DNA of 38,437 nucleotides, taken from positions 1 to 38,437 of the forward strand of contig NZ_LMEY01000027.1 in assembly GCF_001426665.1 (NCBI RefSeq). The letters run 5' to 3'. Position numbers and translations under genes: made by a program. Below the pieces are notes generated by a model. It had not been told where the DNA came from, did no database searches, and saw only the letters and a program-made list of their open reading frames with translations. Below are positions 11,241 through 19,042 of the stretch, in pieces. Positions within the stretch are counted from its first letter, which is position 1. The number at the start of each line of letters is the position of its first letter. This DNA comes from Rhizobium sp. Root1334. Its GTDB lineage: Bacteria; Pseudomonadota; Alphaproteobacteria; Rhizobiales; Rhizobiaceae.

Positions 11241-11265
11241 TACCAATAGTAAGTTACTACTGGTA
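11241..11265. promoter_or_regulatory. Palindromic TetR-type operator 2
   Basis: Arms TACCAATAGTA (11241-11251) and TACTACTGGTA (11255-11265) match as an inverted repeat at 10 of 11 positions around a 3-nt centre. It directly follows operator 1 and shares the TTGG(C/T)A half-site core. Two adjacent sites would allow control of both divergent promoters. Confidence 0.6.
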
Positions 11266-11332
11266 GGTAATTTGAAATAGACCGTTTTCAAGAGGCAGAC
11301 CGCCCGATTGCAACGAAATAAGGAAGGTGGCG

Positions 11333-11917
11333 ATGGCAAAGCCCGAAATGCGCAAACTCCCCAAGCCGGAGCGGCGCACACAGCTCCTCGACACGGCAAG
11401 GAACATCCTGCGTGAATGCGGCGCCGATGCCCTGACGCTCGGGCATCTGGCGGAGCGCGCAGGCGTCAGCAAGCCGATCGCCTACGAACATTTCGGCACG
11501 CGCGAAGGCCTGCTGATCGCCCTCTCGGAAGAAGTCGAAGCGCGCCATATCGGAAAGCTGAAGGCAGGCCTCGAAAAGGCGGCCCCCGCCCTGCCGGCAA
11601 TTGCCGGGATCATCAGCGCCGCCTATATCGGCTGCGCGGTGGAAAGCGGGCCGGAATGGCTGGCCATGTCCGGCGCGTTGCGCGGCAATGCGCAGATGGA
11701 TGCTGTCCAGCAGGCACTGGCCGACGATTATGCCGTCCTCATCGCCGCTTCTCTTGCCCGTTTCTCATCGCTATCTGCAGAGGACCTGAGACTACGCTGC
11801 GCCGCCCTTGCCGGGGCTGCCGAAGTCATCGCCCGCGAACTCATCCGCGGCCGGCTCGATGAAACGGCGGCAACGGCCCATCTGGCCGCATTGATCGTCC
11901 ACGGTATCACCGCCTGA
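11333..11917 (+). CDS. TetR/AcrR family transcriptional regulator
   Basis: The 194-residue protein has an N-terminal TetR DNA-binding domain at about residues 14-60 (TARNILRECGADALTLGHLA, recognition helix in GVSKPIAYEHFGTREGLL) and a helical ligand-binding C-terminal part. ATG 11333 is chosen because AGGAAGG ends 6 nt before it; a GTG at 11327 is inside that binding site. It is divergent from the saccharopine-dehydrogenase-like gene and most likely represses it and itself through the two palindromes. Confidence 0.9.
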   Translation: MAKPEMRKLPKPERRTQLLDTARNILRECGADALTLGHLAERAGVSKPIAYEHFGTREGLLIALSEEVEARHIGKLKAGLEKAAPALPAIAGIISAAYIGCAVESGPEWLAMSGALRGNAQMDAVQQALADDYAVLIAASLARFSSLSAEDLRLRCAALAGAAEVIARELIRGRLDETAATAHLAALIVHGITA

Positions 11918-11941
11918 CCAGCGGCTGCACGGCCAAGCTTC

Positions 11942-12604
11942 CTAACCATTCGCCTCCTGCTTCAGCCCCATGGCCAGCACCGTTGCCGCCGGCACATTCA
12001 CCCAGGTGGCGGCATCCACCGCCCCGGCTTTGTCCAGCCAGCGCCCGGCGATCTGGTATCCCAGCGTGTAGCCGAACCGGCAGGGCTGAGAAGCCGTACC
12101 AAAGAACCACACGGCATGGTCATAGTTCGTAGACGCAAGGTCTTCTGCGCTGGGAAGAGCCGCCTGCAGCACCTCTGGCGCGACGGCACATTCCCAAGGC
12201 TCCGGCGGCGTGCCCATGAGACGGCGGACAAACTGCCCGGCCAGCCCCTCGGTGACCAGCGCTTCGCCCAGCGTATGCCCATACCCTGGCCCCGCCATGC
12301 GCAGGCAATGATGCACCTCGTGAATGATCTGCCTGTTCAGCGCTCCATCCTTGAGGCTGTCTGCGAAATTCGGCTCGTCCGGATCGACCGTCATCGAAAA
12401 CAGCGTGCTGCGCTGGGCATATCCGGCAATGCCGACGCCAGGGATTGTCGCACCGGCAAGCCGCTGAACGAGAATATCGAGCCGCGGCGGTGACAGCAGC
12501 GTTGAAACAGTCCGGTATGACTGTTCGAACGCCGCGGCTATCTCGGCGCGATACCCGGAGAGGTCGCCAGATGCCTCCAGCCAATGCAAAGTCCAGCTAT
12601 CCAT
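11942..12604 (-). CDS. DUF2268-like putative zinc-dependent protease
   Basis: The 220-residue protein contains a zincin motif HEVHH at residues 95-99, followed by E119 (in VTEGLAGQFV), a plausible third ligand. This HExxH plus EGLA pattern is the core of the DUF2268 family of predicted Zn proteases. No signal peptide is seen with the chosen start ATG 12604 (MDSWTLHW); an in-frame ATG at 12679 would add 25 residues with several cysteines and looks unlikely. Convergent with the TetR gene (24 bp). The substrate is unknown. Confidence 0.72.
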   Translation of the reverse strand: MDSWTLHWLEASGDLSGYRAEIAAAFEQSYRTVSTLLSPPRLDILVQRLAGATIPGVGIAGYAQRSTLFSMTVDPDEPNFADSLKDGALNRQIIHEVHHCLRMAGPGYGHTLGEALVTEGLAGQFVRRLMGTPPEPWECAVAPEVLQAALPSAEDLASTNYDHAVWFFGTASQPCRFGYTLGYQIAGRWLDKAGAVDAATWVNVPAATVLAMGLKQEANG

Positions 12605-12691
12605 GCAATCGCCCCCGACGCAACCGGCACTGCCGCCAGTTCTTCCCGTCATTTCATACCAATGTCTATGACAGTTCACGGCAACAAAAAA

Positions 12692-12712
12692 CCCGGCCGC
12701 AAAACGGCCGGG
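12692..12712 (-). terminator. Rho-independent terminator of the DUF4167 gene
   Basis: Arms CCCGGCCG (12692-12699) and CGGCCGGG (12705-12712) with a 5-nt loop. On the minus strand the stem is followed directly by TTTTTTG, the classical form. It lies 47 bp past the DUF4167 stop. Confidence 0.88.
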
Positions 12713-12758
12713 CTCTTCAAATCATCGGCAAGCGCCACCTTCCGGCAGCCTTTGCTGA

Positions 12759-13721
12759 TTACTCCGTCGCAGCAGGTTCCAGCGCCGGCGCATCGCCAGC
12801 TGGCTCGCCACCGGTTTCCCCGGATGCGGATGCCTCGTCACCACCGGCTTCGCCGCGGCGCGGCTGGCGGCGCGGACGCGGAGCCGTGCGGCGGCGCGTC
12901 GGAGCGCGGCCCGTCGGCGCTTCTTCCTCCAGCGAAACCTCGGCTGGCGTGCCTTCGATCACCGGCTGCGGGCCGGAGCCGTCGATGACGGGCTGCGGTG
13001 CGAGGTCGGCACGCGGCTGGGCCTGCTCGGCGCGCGGCTGGCGCTGACGCTCTTGCCTTGGCTGGCGCTCCTGCCGTGGCTGGCGCTCCTCGCGCGGCTG
13101 ACGCTCCTGCTCAGGCTGACGTTCCTGGTCGGCCTGGCTGTCCTGATCAGGCTGGCGATCCTGCTCGGGCTGACGCTGCTGGTCGGACTGGCGGGGCTGA
13201 CGGTCCTGCTGGCGCTGCTGACGCTCGCCTTCCGGCTGGCGGCGCTGCTGGCGCTCACCCTGCTGGTGATGACGCCCCTGCTCGGCCGGCTGGTCCTGAA
13301 CGCCTGCGGTCTCGTCGGTCTCGCTCTGGTCCATATCGTCGTCGCGCTCGTTGCCGTCGCGATCCTGGAATTCGTTGCGATCGTTATAGTCGCTGCGGTC
13401 GTCACGCTGGAAGCGTTCCTGCATCTGCGCCTGTGCGGCCGCAATGATGCGGTTGTAATGCTCGGCGTGCTGCAGATAATTTTCAGCCACAACACGGTCA
13501 CCGGAGCTCTGCGCGTCACGGGCGAGCGTCGAGTATTTCTCGGCGATGTGCTGGGCGGTACCGCGAATCTTTACGTCCGGGCCGGAGCTGTCATAGGTCC
13601 GGGTCAGCGGGTTGGAACCCTTCCGGTTATGATTGTTGTTGTTACCGCCGCCGCCACTGTTATTGCTGCTGGTATTGTTGTTACGCCCACGGCCGCGCTT
13701 GTTCTGCTGTCCTGGCCTCAT
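12759..13721 (-). CDS. DUF4167 domain-containing protein, N-rich start and Q/R/E-rich repeat region
   Basis: The 320-residue protein has three parts. Residues 1-35 are Asn/Gly/Arg-rich (probably RNA- or nucleic-acid-binding, by composition). Residues 36-110 form the conserved DUF4167 domain, with RTYDSSGPDVKIRGTA, AEKYSTLARDAQSSGDRV and AENYLQHAEHYNRI. The rest, from about 150, is disordered, with many RQPEQER-like heptads and an Arg/Ala tail (about residues 260-320). The family is confined to alphaproteobacteria and sits next to prmC/prfA; its function is unknown to me. The gene is preceded by a CtrA-like site and ends at a strong terminator. Confidence 0.88.
   Translation of the reverse strand: MRPGQQNKRGRGRNNNTSSNNSGGGGNNNNHNRKGSNPLTRTYDSSGPDVKIRGTAQHIAEKYSTLARDAQSSGDRVVAENYLQHAEHYNRIIAAAQAQMQERFQRDDRSDYNDRNEFQDRDGNERDDDMDQSETDETAGVQDQPAEQGRHHQQGERQQRRQPEGERQQRQQDRQPRQSDQQRQPEQDRQPDQDSQADQERQPEQERQPREERQPRQERQPRQERQRQPRAEQAQPRADLAPQPVIDGSGPQPVIEGTPAEVSLEEEAPTGRAPTRRRTAPRPRRQPRRGEAGGDEASASGETGGEPAGDAPALEPAATE
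12990..13260 (-). repeat. Tandem degenerate repeat encoding RQPxQER-type heptads
   Basis: Many near-copies of a 21-bp unit (plus strand around CTGGCGCTCCTG) encode Arg-Gln-Pro-x-Gln/Glu-Asp/Glu-Arg heptads inside the DUF4167 gene. Copy number is likely to vary between strains. It is coding, not a CRISPR array. Confidence 0.7.
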
Positions 13722-14075
13722 CGTTCACTCACCTGGATTCTCTTTATATTGATGATCTTGTGGCTTCGCGGCTTGCCAGGAATTCCGTCTCAACGGATTC
13801 CGCATCAAGCAGACACGCGCCGCGACCCAACCGCCTCTTGACGGTACCGTCGCTGGTTAAAGTCAAATTAACAGGTACCCGCACCAGGCACTGTCGAACC
13901 TTAGAAACTCTTTTTTGAGAGTAATCCCTGCGGCAAGGTCTGACCGGAACGAATCTCTGATCTTTGACCTTCTGCCCAGTGCGTGAGAGGAACCTAGCCC
14001 GCTTCCCGTGTGATTCCAAGCCTTTTCTTCACGGTTTCGAAAAAGAACGTTGCAACAAGGGCCGGTTTGCAGGGG
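13722..14075. other. Intergenic region between prmC and DUF4167 gene
   Basis: The 354-bp gap has no convincing gene; a 91-codon minus-strand open frame here lacks a ribosome binding site and any recognisable protein. It contains the CtrA-type dyad and a small hairpin ACTCT/AGAGT near 13908-13924 that might be a weak prmC terminator. Confidence 0.5.
13843..13879. promoter_or_regulatory. CtrA-type site (TTAA-N7-TTAA) within a larger dyad, upstream of DUF4167
   Basis: TTAA at 13857-13860 and TTAA at 13868-13871 are 7 bp apart; with flanking bases this is GTTAA-N7-TTAAC, the full CtrA consensus of alphaproteobacteria. GGTACC copies flank it at 13843-13848 and 13874-13879. On the minus strand a TTGACT (-35-like, 13866-13861) overlaps the site. 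It lies 136 bp before the DUF4167 start. Function is inferred. Confidence 0.5.
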
Positions 14076-14939
14076 TTAGCGGCCGAAGGCGAACAGGATG
14101 GCACGGTCATTTCCGCCCAGATCCTTCACCCGGTCGATCACCCGGAAGCCCTGATCTTCGAAAAGCTGGCCGACCACCTGCAACTGGTCGTAGCCGATCT
14201 CGACACCGACAATGCCACCCTCGACCAGATGGCGTGCGGCATGTTCAGCGATGGTGCGATAGGCATCGAGACCGTCCGCACCGCCATCAAGCGCCAACGC
14301 CGGATCATGATCGCGCACTTCAGGCGCCAGCGATGCAACGACGTCTGTGCGTATATAGGGAGGATTTGACACAATGATGTCGAACTTGCCGACAATCCCC
14401 GCAAACCAGTCGCTTTCCACCCCGGCGAAACGCGCACTCAGATCATTGCGCTGCGCATTGGCCTTGGCCATCTCGACAGCACCGGCCGACAGGTCGGATC
14501 CGACCCCGGTTGCCTGCGGAACGGCGCTCAGCAGCGCCAAGCAGATCGCCCCCGTCCCGGTGCCGAGATCGATCAGATGACAGGTTCCCTTCTCCGCCAC
14601 GAATTTCTGCGCGAAAGGAATGAGCCCTTCGACGATCATCTCCGAATCCGGCCGCGGCTCAAGCGTGTCTGGCGACATGCCGAGCGTCAGGCCGTAGAAT
14701 TCACGCTGCCCGAGAATACGGTGAACCGGCTCGTGTGCCGCCCGCCGCTCAATCGCATCGCGAATGCGCTGCGCATCCTTCTCCGAAACGATCTCGCCGC
14801 CACGCGTCATGAACGCCACCGCCGGCAGGTCGAGCAGACCGGAAATCAGCACGCGCGCATCAAGCGCCGCCTCGCCGATATGCGCTTTCAGGAACGCCGT
14901 CCGTGCCTCGGCAAACAGGCTGTCGAGTGTATCGGTCAT
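14076..14939 (-). CDS. prmC: Peptide chain release factor N5-glutamine methyltransferase PrmC
   Basis: The 287-residue protein has the PrmC layout: a helical N-terminal domain (1-75) that grips the release factor, then a Rossmann methyltransferase with the SAM motif DLGTGTGAI (124-132) and the catalytic NPPY (192-195), which binds the glutamine. It methylates the Gln of the GGQ motif in RF1 and RF2 in the cytoplasm. Its start overlaps the prfA stop by 4 nt (ATGA), so enzyme and substrate are co-translated. Confidence 0.96.
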   Translation of the reverse strand: MTDTLDSLFAEARTAFLKAHIGEAALDARVLISGLLDLPAVAFMTRGGEIVSEKDAQRIRDAIERRAAHEPVHRILGQREFYGLTLGMSPDTLEPRPDSEMIVEGLIPFAQKFVAEKGTCHLIDLGTGTGAICLALLSAVPQATGVGSDLSAGAVEMAKANAQRNDLSARFAGVESDWFAGIVGKFDIIVSNPPYIRTDVVASLAPEVRDHDPALALDGGADGLDAYRTIAEHAARHLVEGGIVGVEIGYDQLQVVGQLFEDQGFRVIDRVKDLGGNDRAILFAFGR

Positions 14940-16018
14940 CCCTTCTGCTCGCCCAGTTGCGCCAACTGATCGGCCTGGTAATCGGCGAGCAGCGCATCGA
15001 CCACTTCGTCGATTTCCCCCATCATCATCCGGTCGATCTTGTAGAGCGTCAGATTGATACGATGGTCGGTAACGCGTCCCTGCGGAAAATTGTAGGTGCG
15101 GATACGTTCCGAACGGTCACCGGACCCGACCTGGCTTTTGCGGGAAGCCGACCGTTCATTGTCTGCCTTCTGCCGCTCCATGTCATAGAGCCGCGAGCGC
15201 AAAACCTGCATGGCCTTGGCGCGGTTCTGGTGCTGTGATTTTTCAGACGACGTGACGACGATGCCGGAGGGCAGATGGGTGATGCGAACGGCCGAGTCCG
15301 TCGTGTTGACGTGCTGTCCACCGGCACCCGACGAGCGCATCGTGTCGATGCGGATGTCTTCGTTGCGGATTTCGATATCGATATCCTCGGCCTCCGGCAA
15401 AACGGCGACGGTCGCCGCCGAGGTGTGGATACGCCCCTGCGTTTCGGTATCGGGAACGCGCTGAACCCGGTGCACGCCGGATTCGAACTTCAGCTTGGAA
15501 AACACCCCGCGCCCGGTCACGGTCGCGATGATTTCCTTGTAGCCGCCCGCATCGCCCTCGCTGGCCGAAAGCACCTCGACCTTCCAGCCCTTGCCAGCCG
15601 CATAACGCTCGTACATGCGGAACAGGTCACCGGCGAAAAGGGCCGCTTCGGAGCCGCCGGTGCCGGCGCGGATTTCAAGGATGGCACTCTTCTCGTCGGC
15701 CGCGTCCTTGGGCAGGAGAAGGATCTGCATGTCCTTTTCCAACGCCTCGATCCGCTCTTCGATATCAGGCTTTTCCATCTCCGCCAGCTCGCGCATCTCG
15801 CGGTCGGTATCCTTGGCGGATAGCAGCGCGTTGACGTCGGCAAGCTCACTCTGCGCCTTCTCATACAGCCGGATCTTCGTCACAACAGGCTGCAGCTCGG
15901 AATATTCCGATGCCAATTTCACATAGACATCCGCCGCCGGCCCCTCGGCCATGCGCGCCTCGATCTCGGAAAACCGGCGCTCCAGCTCGCGCATCTTTTC
16001 AACAGGTAAGGTAGCCAA
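14936..16018 (-). CDS. prfA: Peptide chain release factor 1
   Basis: The protein recognises UAA/UAG and triggers peptide release. With the start chosen here it has 360 residues, the usual RF1 length. The GGQ catalytic motif is at 233-235 and the stop-codon tripeptide PDT at 189-191 (RF1 type P-x-T, not the RF2 SPF). I start it at TTG 16018: it gives [12 protein letters not shown], like the usual family start, and GGAG lies 6 nt upstream (16028-16025). The GTG at 16030 would overlap that binding site. Overlaps prmC by 4 nt. Confidence 0.95.
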   Translation of the reverse strand: MATLPVEKMRELERRFSEIEARMAEGPAADVYVKLASEYSELQPVVTKIRLYEKAQSELADVNALLSAKDTDREMRELAEMEKPDIEERIEALEKDMQILLLPKDAADEKSAILEIRAGTGGSEAALFAGDLFRMYERYAAGKGWKVEVLSASEGDAGGYKEIIATVTGRGVFSKLKFESGVHRVQRVPDTETQGRIHTSAATVAVLPEAEDIDIEIRNEDIRIDTMRSSGAGGQHVNTTDSAVRITHLPSGIVVTSSEKSQHQNRAKAMQVLRSRLYDMERQKADNERSASRKSQVGSGDRSERIRTYNFPQGRVTDHRINLTLYKIDRMMMGEIDEVVDALLADYQADQLAQLGEQKG

Positions 16019-16074
16019 TGTGTACTCCACAGGCGCTGTTCAAGAACAGCAATGTTTATGACAACGGCAGCTTT

Positions 16075-16497
16075 TCAGCCGCCATAATCTGATCTCTTAG
16101 CCGGAACGAAAGTGAGATCGAACGATCTCACTTCGAGCACCAGCCGATTCTCGACAATTGCGACGATGGTCTCCAATACGCGGTCACGGTCCTGAAGAAC
16201 ACACCCATTCCAAAAACGAACAACACTCCAACCGTTCATTGTCATGTAGTCGTCCCGCCTTGCATCATGGCGGCTGTTCGCATGCTGACTGCCGTCAACT
16301 TCGACAACGAGCCCGGCCTGTCTACATGCGAAATCTGCAAAATACGGACCAACCGGTAATTACCGGACAAATTTAAAGCCGTTGAGGCGTCGCCCACGGA
16401 GCTCGAACCAGAGAGCCTCTTCCGCATTGTTTTCGACTTTGCGCAGACTGCGAGCGCGCTCCGTCTTGTGTTTATCCGGACCTCTCATCCTCTCCAT
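16075..16497 (-). pseudogene. DUF559 (Vsr-like endonuclease fold) gene broken by an in-frame stop
   Basis: Reading the minus strand from ATG 16497 gives a 140-residue frame with one internal TAA (16362-16360, codon 46). Around the stop, the two halves join as a DUF559 protein: AEEALWFELRGRRLNGFKFVR, stop, then LPVGPYFADFAC, VVEVDGSQH and VVRFWNGCVL. In the family a glutamine or similar residue usually stands where the stop is, so a single CAA-to-TAA change would explain it. DUF559 proteins resemble very-short-patch/restriction-type nucleases. The gene lies between ptsP and prfA in the same direction. A sequencing error is possible. Confidence 0.8.
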
Positions 16498-16510
16498 CCG
16501 TCAAGGATTG

Positions 16511-16678
16511 CCCCTCACCCTAACCCTCTCCCCGCATGCGGGGAGAGGGAACGACCGAATTTGCCGCCCCTCAATCACCATCAACATCGTCTCCAGTTGG
16601 AGAGGAAAAGAGAGTTCGCCGCATATCCCTTCTCCCCGCTTGCGGGGAGAAGGTGCCCGACAGGGCGGATGAGGGGCC
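16511..16678. repeat. Dispersed palindromic repeat, copy 1
   Basis: It starts CCCCTCACCCTAACCCTCTC and ends GACAGGGCGGATGAGGGGC, with two hairpins built on CTCCCCGC/GCGGGGAG (near 16527-16548 and 16632-16651). Copies with the same ends lie at 23629-23742 (inverted) and 25066-25177. It is non-coding, of the type widespread in Rhizobiaceae, and abuts the ptsP stop. Confidence 0.85.
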
Positions 16679-16684
16679 GCTTAC

Positions 16685-18952
16685 CTACAACGGCACCCCG
16701 GTCTCCGCCGCAAAGGCCACCAGCATCTCGCGCACCGATGTCTGGCTGCGCGTGTCGTCCAGTGCCGCATGAAGCATGGCCGAGAGTTTTTCGATATCGA
16801 GCGCCAGGAGCATGGCCTTGACCGGGCCGACCGCCGTCGGCGACATCGAGACGGAGCGGTAGCCGATGCCGAGCAGCGCCATCGCAGAGAGTGGCTTGCT
16901 CGCCATCTCTCCGCACAACGTCACGGACGTCTCGTTGCGGTCGCCCGCCCGGACGATGTCGCGCAGGATGCGCAGGAACGGCCGGCCGAGCACGTCGAAA
17001 CGGTCCGACACCCGCGCATTGCCGCGATCGACCGCCATCGAGAACTGGAACAGGTCATTGGAGCCGACCGAAACGAAATCGACCTCGTCCATCAGCTCGT
17101 CCAGCTGCCAGAGCAGCGCCGGAACTTCCAGCATGGCGCCGAACTGCAGCTTGCGCGGCAATTGTTCGCCGATCTTCGATTGCCGCTGGATTTCCTTCTG
17201 CAGCAGCTCGCGCACCGTGCGCAGCTCAGACACTTCCGTCACCATCGGCAGCATGATGCGCAGCTCCTGGCTTGCCGAAGCGCGCAGCATGGCGCGCAGC
17301 TGTGTGCGCAACAGGCCGGGCCTGTCGAGCGACAGGCGGATTGCCCGCCAGCCAAGCGCCGGGTTTTCCTCTTCCGCCGCGCGGAAATAGGGCACCACCT
17401 TGTCGCCACCGATGTCGAGTGTGCGGAAGGTGACCGGCTTGCCGGCCGCCTGCTTCATGACGTTGCGGTAGAACAGTTCCTGCTCTTCCATCTTCGGCAT
17501 GGTCGAGGCAATCATGAACTGCAGTTCGGTGCGGAACAGGCCGATACCCTCGGCGCCGGATTCCGACAGCTGCGGCAGGTCGACCAGAAGGCCTGCATTC
17601 ATCTGCAGCTTGATGCGCTTACCGTCCCGGGTCACCGGCTCGACGTCACGCAGGGCGCGGTACTGTTCCTGCCGGCGGGCGCGCAGCCGGACTTTTTCTT
17701 CATAGGCCCGCTGCAGGTCGGCCATCGGCCGCAAATGCAGCTGGGCATCATCGCCATCGACGATGATCGCATCGCCATTTTCCGCCAGCGCCACGACGCC
17801 CGCGGCCTGGCCGACAACCGGAATGCCCATGGCGCGTGCAACGATCACCACATGGCTAGTCACCGCACCGTCTTCGAGCACGAGGCCCCGCACATTCTCA
17901 CGCGGATAATCAAGCAGCTCGGCCGCCCCCATGGCACGCGCCACGACGATCGCATCATTCGGAAAATCCGTCGCCGACATCTTGGCGCCGTAGCCGGTCA
18001 GCTGCCTGAGTAACCGGTTGGCCAGATCGTCGAAATCATGCATGCGCTCGCGCAGATAGGGGTCCGTCAGCCGGATCATCCGCGCCTTGGTCTCGCTCTG
18101 CACCCGCTCGACAGCCGCCTCCGCCGTCAGGCCGTTGCGGATCGCCTCTTCGAGCTTCCTGACCCAGCCGCGGTCATGCGCGAACATCCGGTAGGCTTCC
18201 AGCACGGCGCGGTGTTCGCCTTCCATGGAAACATCGCGCCGTGACAGCATGTCGTCGATCGAAATGCGCAGCGAACCCAGCGCTTCCGCCAGCCGTCCCA
18301 GCTCATGATCGGTATCGTCGTTCAGAAGGTTGGTCACGACGATGCGCGGCTCGTGCAGCACGACATAGCCAAGCCCGATACCATCGTTGAAGCTCGAGCC
18401 CTCGATCGTCACAGGCCGCGACAGGTCGAGTTCAAGTCCCGGGCGGGTAAGCTTCTTCAATTCCCCGGTCGCCACCATTTCAGCCAGCACCATTGCCGTC
18501 GTTTCCATCGCCTCGACCTCGTCGTCGCGATAGGTGCGGCTGGCCTTGTTCTGCACGACGAGAACGCCGAGCGAACGGCCGGTGCGCAGGATCGGCACCC
18601 CAAGGAAGGAATGATAGATTTCTTCGCCGGTTTCCGGCAGGTAGGTAAAGGCCGGATGCGCCTGCGCGTCGGAGAGGTTGAGCGGACGCGCCGAGGCCGC
18701 GATGGTGCCGACGAGGCCCTGCCCCATCTGCAATTGCGCCAGGTGCACGGCGCCCTTGTTCAGGCCTTCGGTAGCATAAAGTTCAAGAACGCCATCGGAG
18801 CGAAGCACATAGACCGAACACACTTCTGCGACCATGTTCTGCGCAATCTGGCGAACAATCTGGTCAAGGCGATCCTGCGGCTCGAGCGGTTCCGCCATCA
18901 GTTCGCGCAACCGCTTGAGGAGGACGCGTGGACCCGCAGAGAGGTCTCTCAT
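16685..18952 (-). CDS. ptsP: Phosphoenolpyruvate--protein phosphotransferase PtsP (EI-Ntr)
   Basis: The 755-residue protein is the first enzyme of the nitrogen PTS. It has an N-terminal GAF domain (about 20-165), the PTS enzyme I N-domain with active-site H367 (in VTSHVVIVARAMGIPVVG), and the PEP-binding TIM-barrel domain (about 430-735) with C680 (in VTLCGEMA). It moves phosphate from PEP to NPr (PtsO), with glutamine sensed by the GAF domain in rhizobia. It lies 90 bp downstream of lysC, and DUF559 and prfA follow in the same direction. Confidence 0.96.
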   Translation of the reverse strand: MRDLSAGPRVLLKRLRELMAEPLEPQDRLDQIVRQIAQNMVAEVCSVYVLRSDGVLELYATEGLNKGAVHLAQLQMGQGLVGTIAASARPLNLSDAQAHPAFTYLPETGEEIYHSFLGVPILRTGRSLGVLVVQNKASRTYRDDEVEAMETTAMVLAEMVATGELKKLTRPGLELDLSRPVTIEGSSFNDGIGLGYVVLHEPRIVVTNLLNDDTDHELGRLAEALGSLRISIDDMLSRRDVSMEGEHRAVLEAYRMFAHDRGWVRKLEEAIRNGLTAEAAVERVQSETKARMIRLTDPYLRERMHDFDDLANRLLRQLTGYGAKMSATDFPNDAIVVARAMGAAELLDYPRENVRGLVLEDGAVTSHVVIVARAMGIPVVGQAAGVVALAENGDAIIVDGDDAQLHLRPMADLQRAYEEKVRLRARRQEQYRALRDVEPVTRDGKRIKLQMNAGLLVDLPQLSESGAEGIGLFRTELQFMIASTMPKMEEQELFYRNVMKQAAGKPVTFRTLDIGGDKVVPYFRAAEEENPALGWRAIRLSLDRPGLLRTQLRAMLRASASQELRIMLPMVTEVSELRTVRELLQKEIQRQSKIGEQLPRKLQFGAMLEVPALLWQLDELMDEVDFVSVGSNDLFQFSMAVDRGNARVSDRFDVLGRPFLRILRDIVRAGDRNETSVTLCGEMASKPLSAMALLGIGYRSVSMSPTAVGPVKAMLLALDIEKLSAMLHAALDDTRSQTSVREMLVAFAAETGVPL

Positions 18953-19004
18953 CGCACAACGTCTCCCGAATAAAAGTCAACAACTGGAAGCGGTAATTTG
19001 TTCC

Positions 19005-19018
19005 CGCTTATATAAGCG
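19005..19018 (-). terminator. Small perfect palindrome between lysC and ptsP
   Basis: The 14-bp CGCTTATATAAGCG is a perfect palindrome, 25 bp past the lysC stop. It could be a weak terminator/attenuator or a protein site; there is no strong T-run after it on the minus strand. Confidence 0.35.
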
Positions 19019-19042
19019 AAAACGCAGTCACCACCACCCGCT

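Noticed and set aside
12990..13260. Possible CRISPR-like array
   Set aside because: The repeats are in frame, imperfect and contiguous, encode Arg/Gln/Pro heptads and have no spacers.
13744..14019. 91-codon minus-strand frame between prmC and DUF4167
   Set aside because: No ribosome binding site or recognisable protein, and it covers the CtrA-type dyad.
16769..18013. 414-codon plus-strand open frame opposite ptsP
   Set aside because: Antisense to the conserved enzyme I gene and very His/Gln/Arg-rich; no ribosome binding site.
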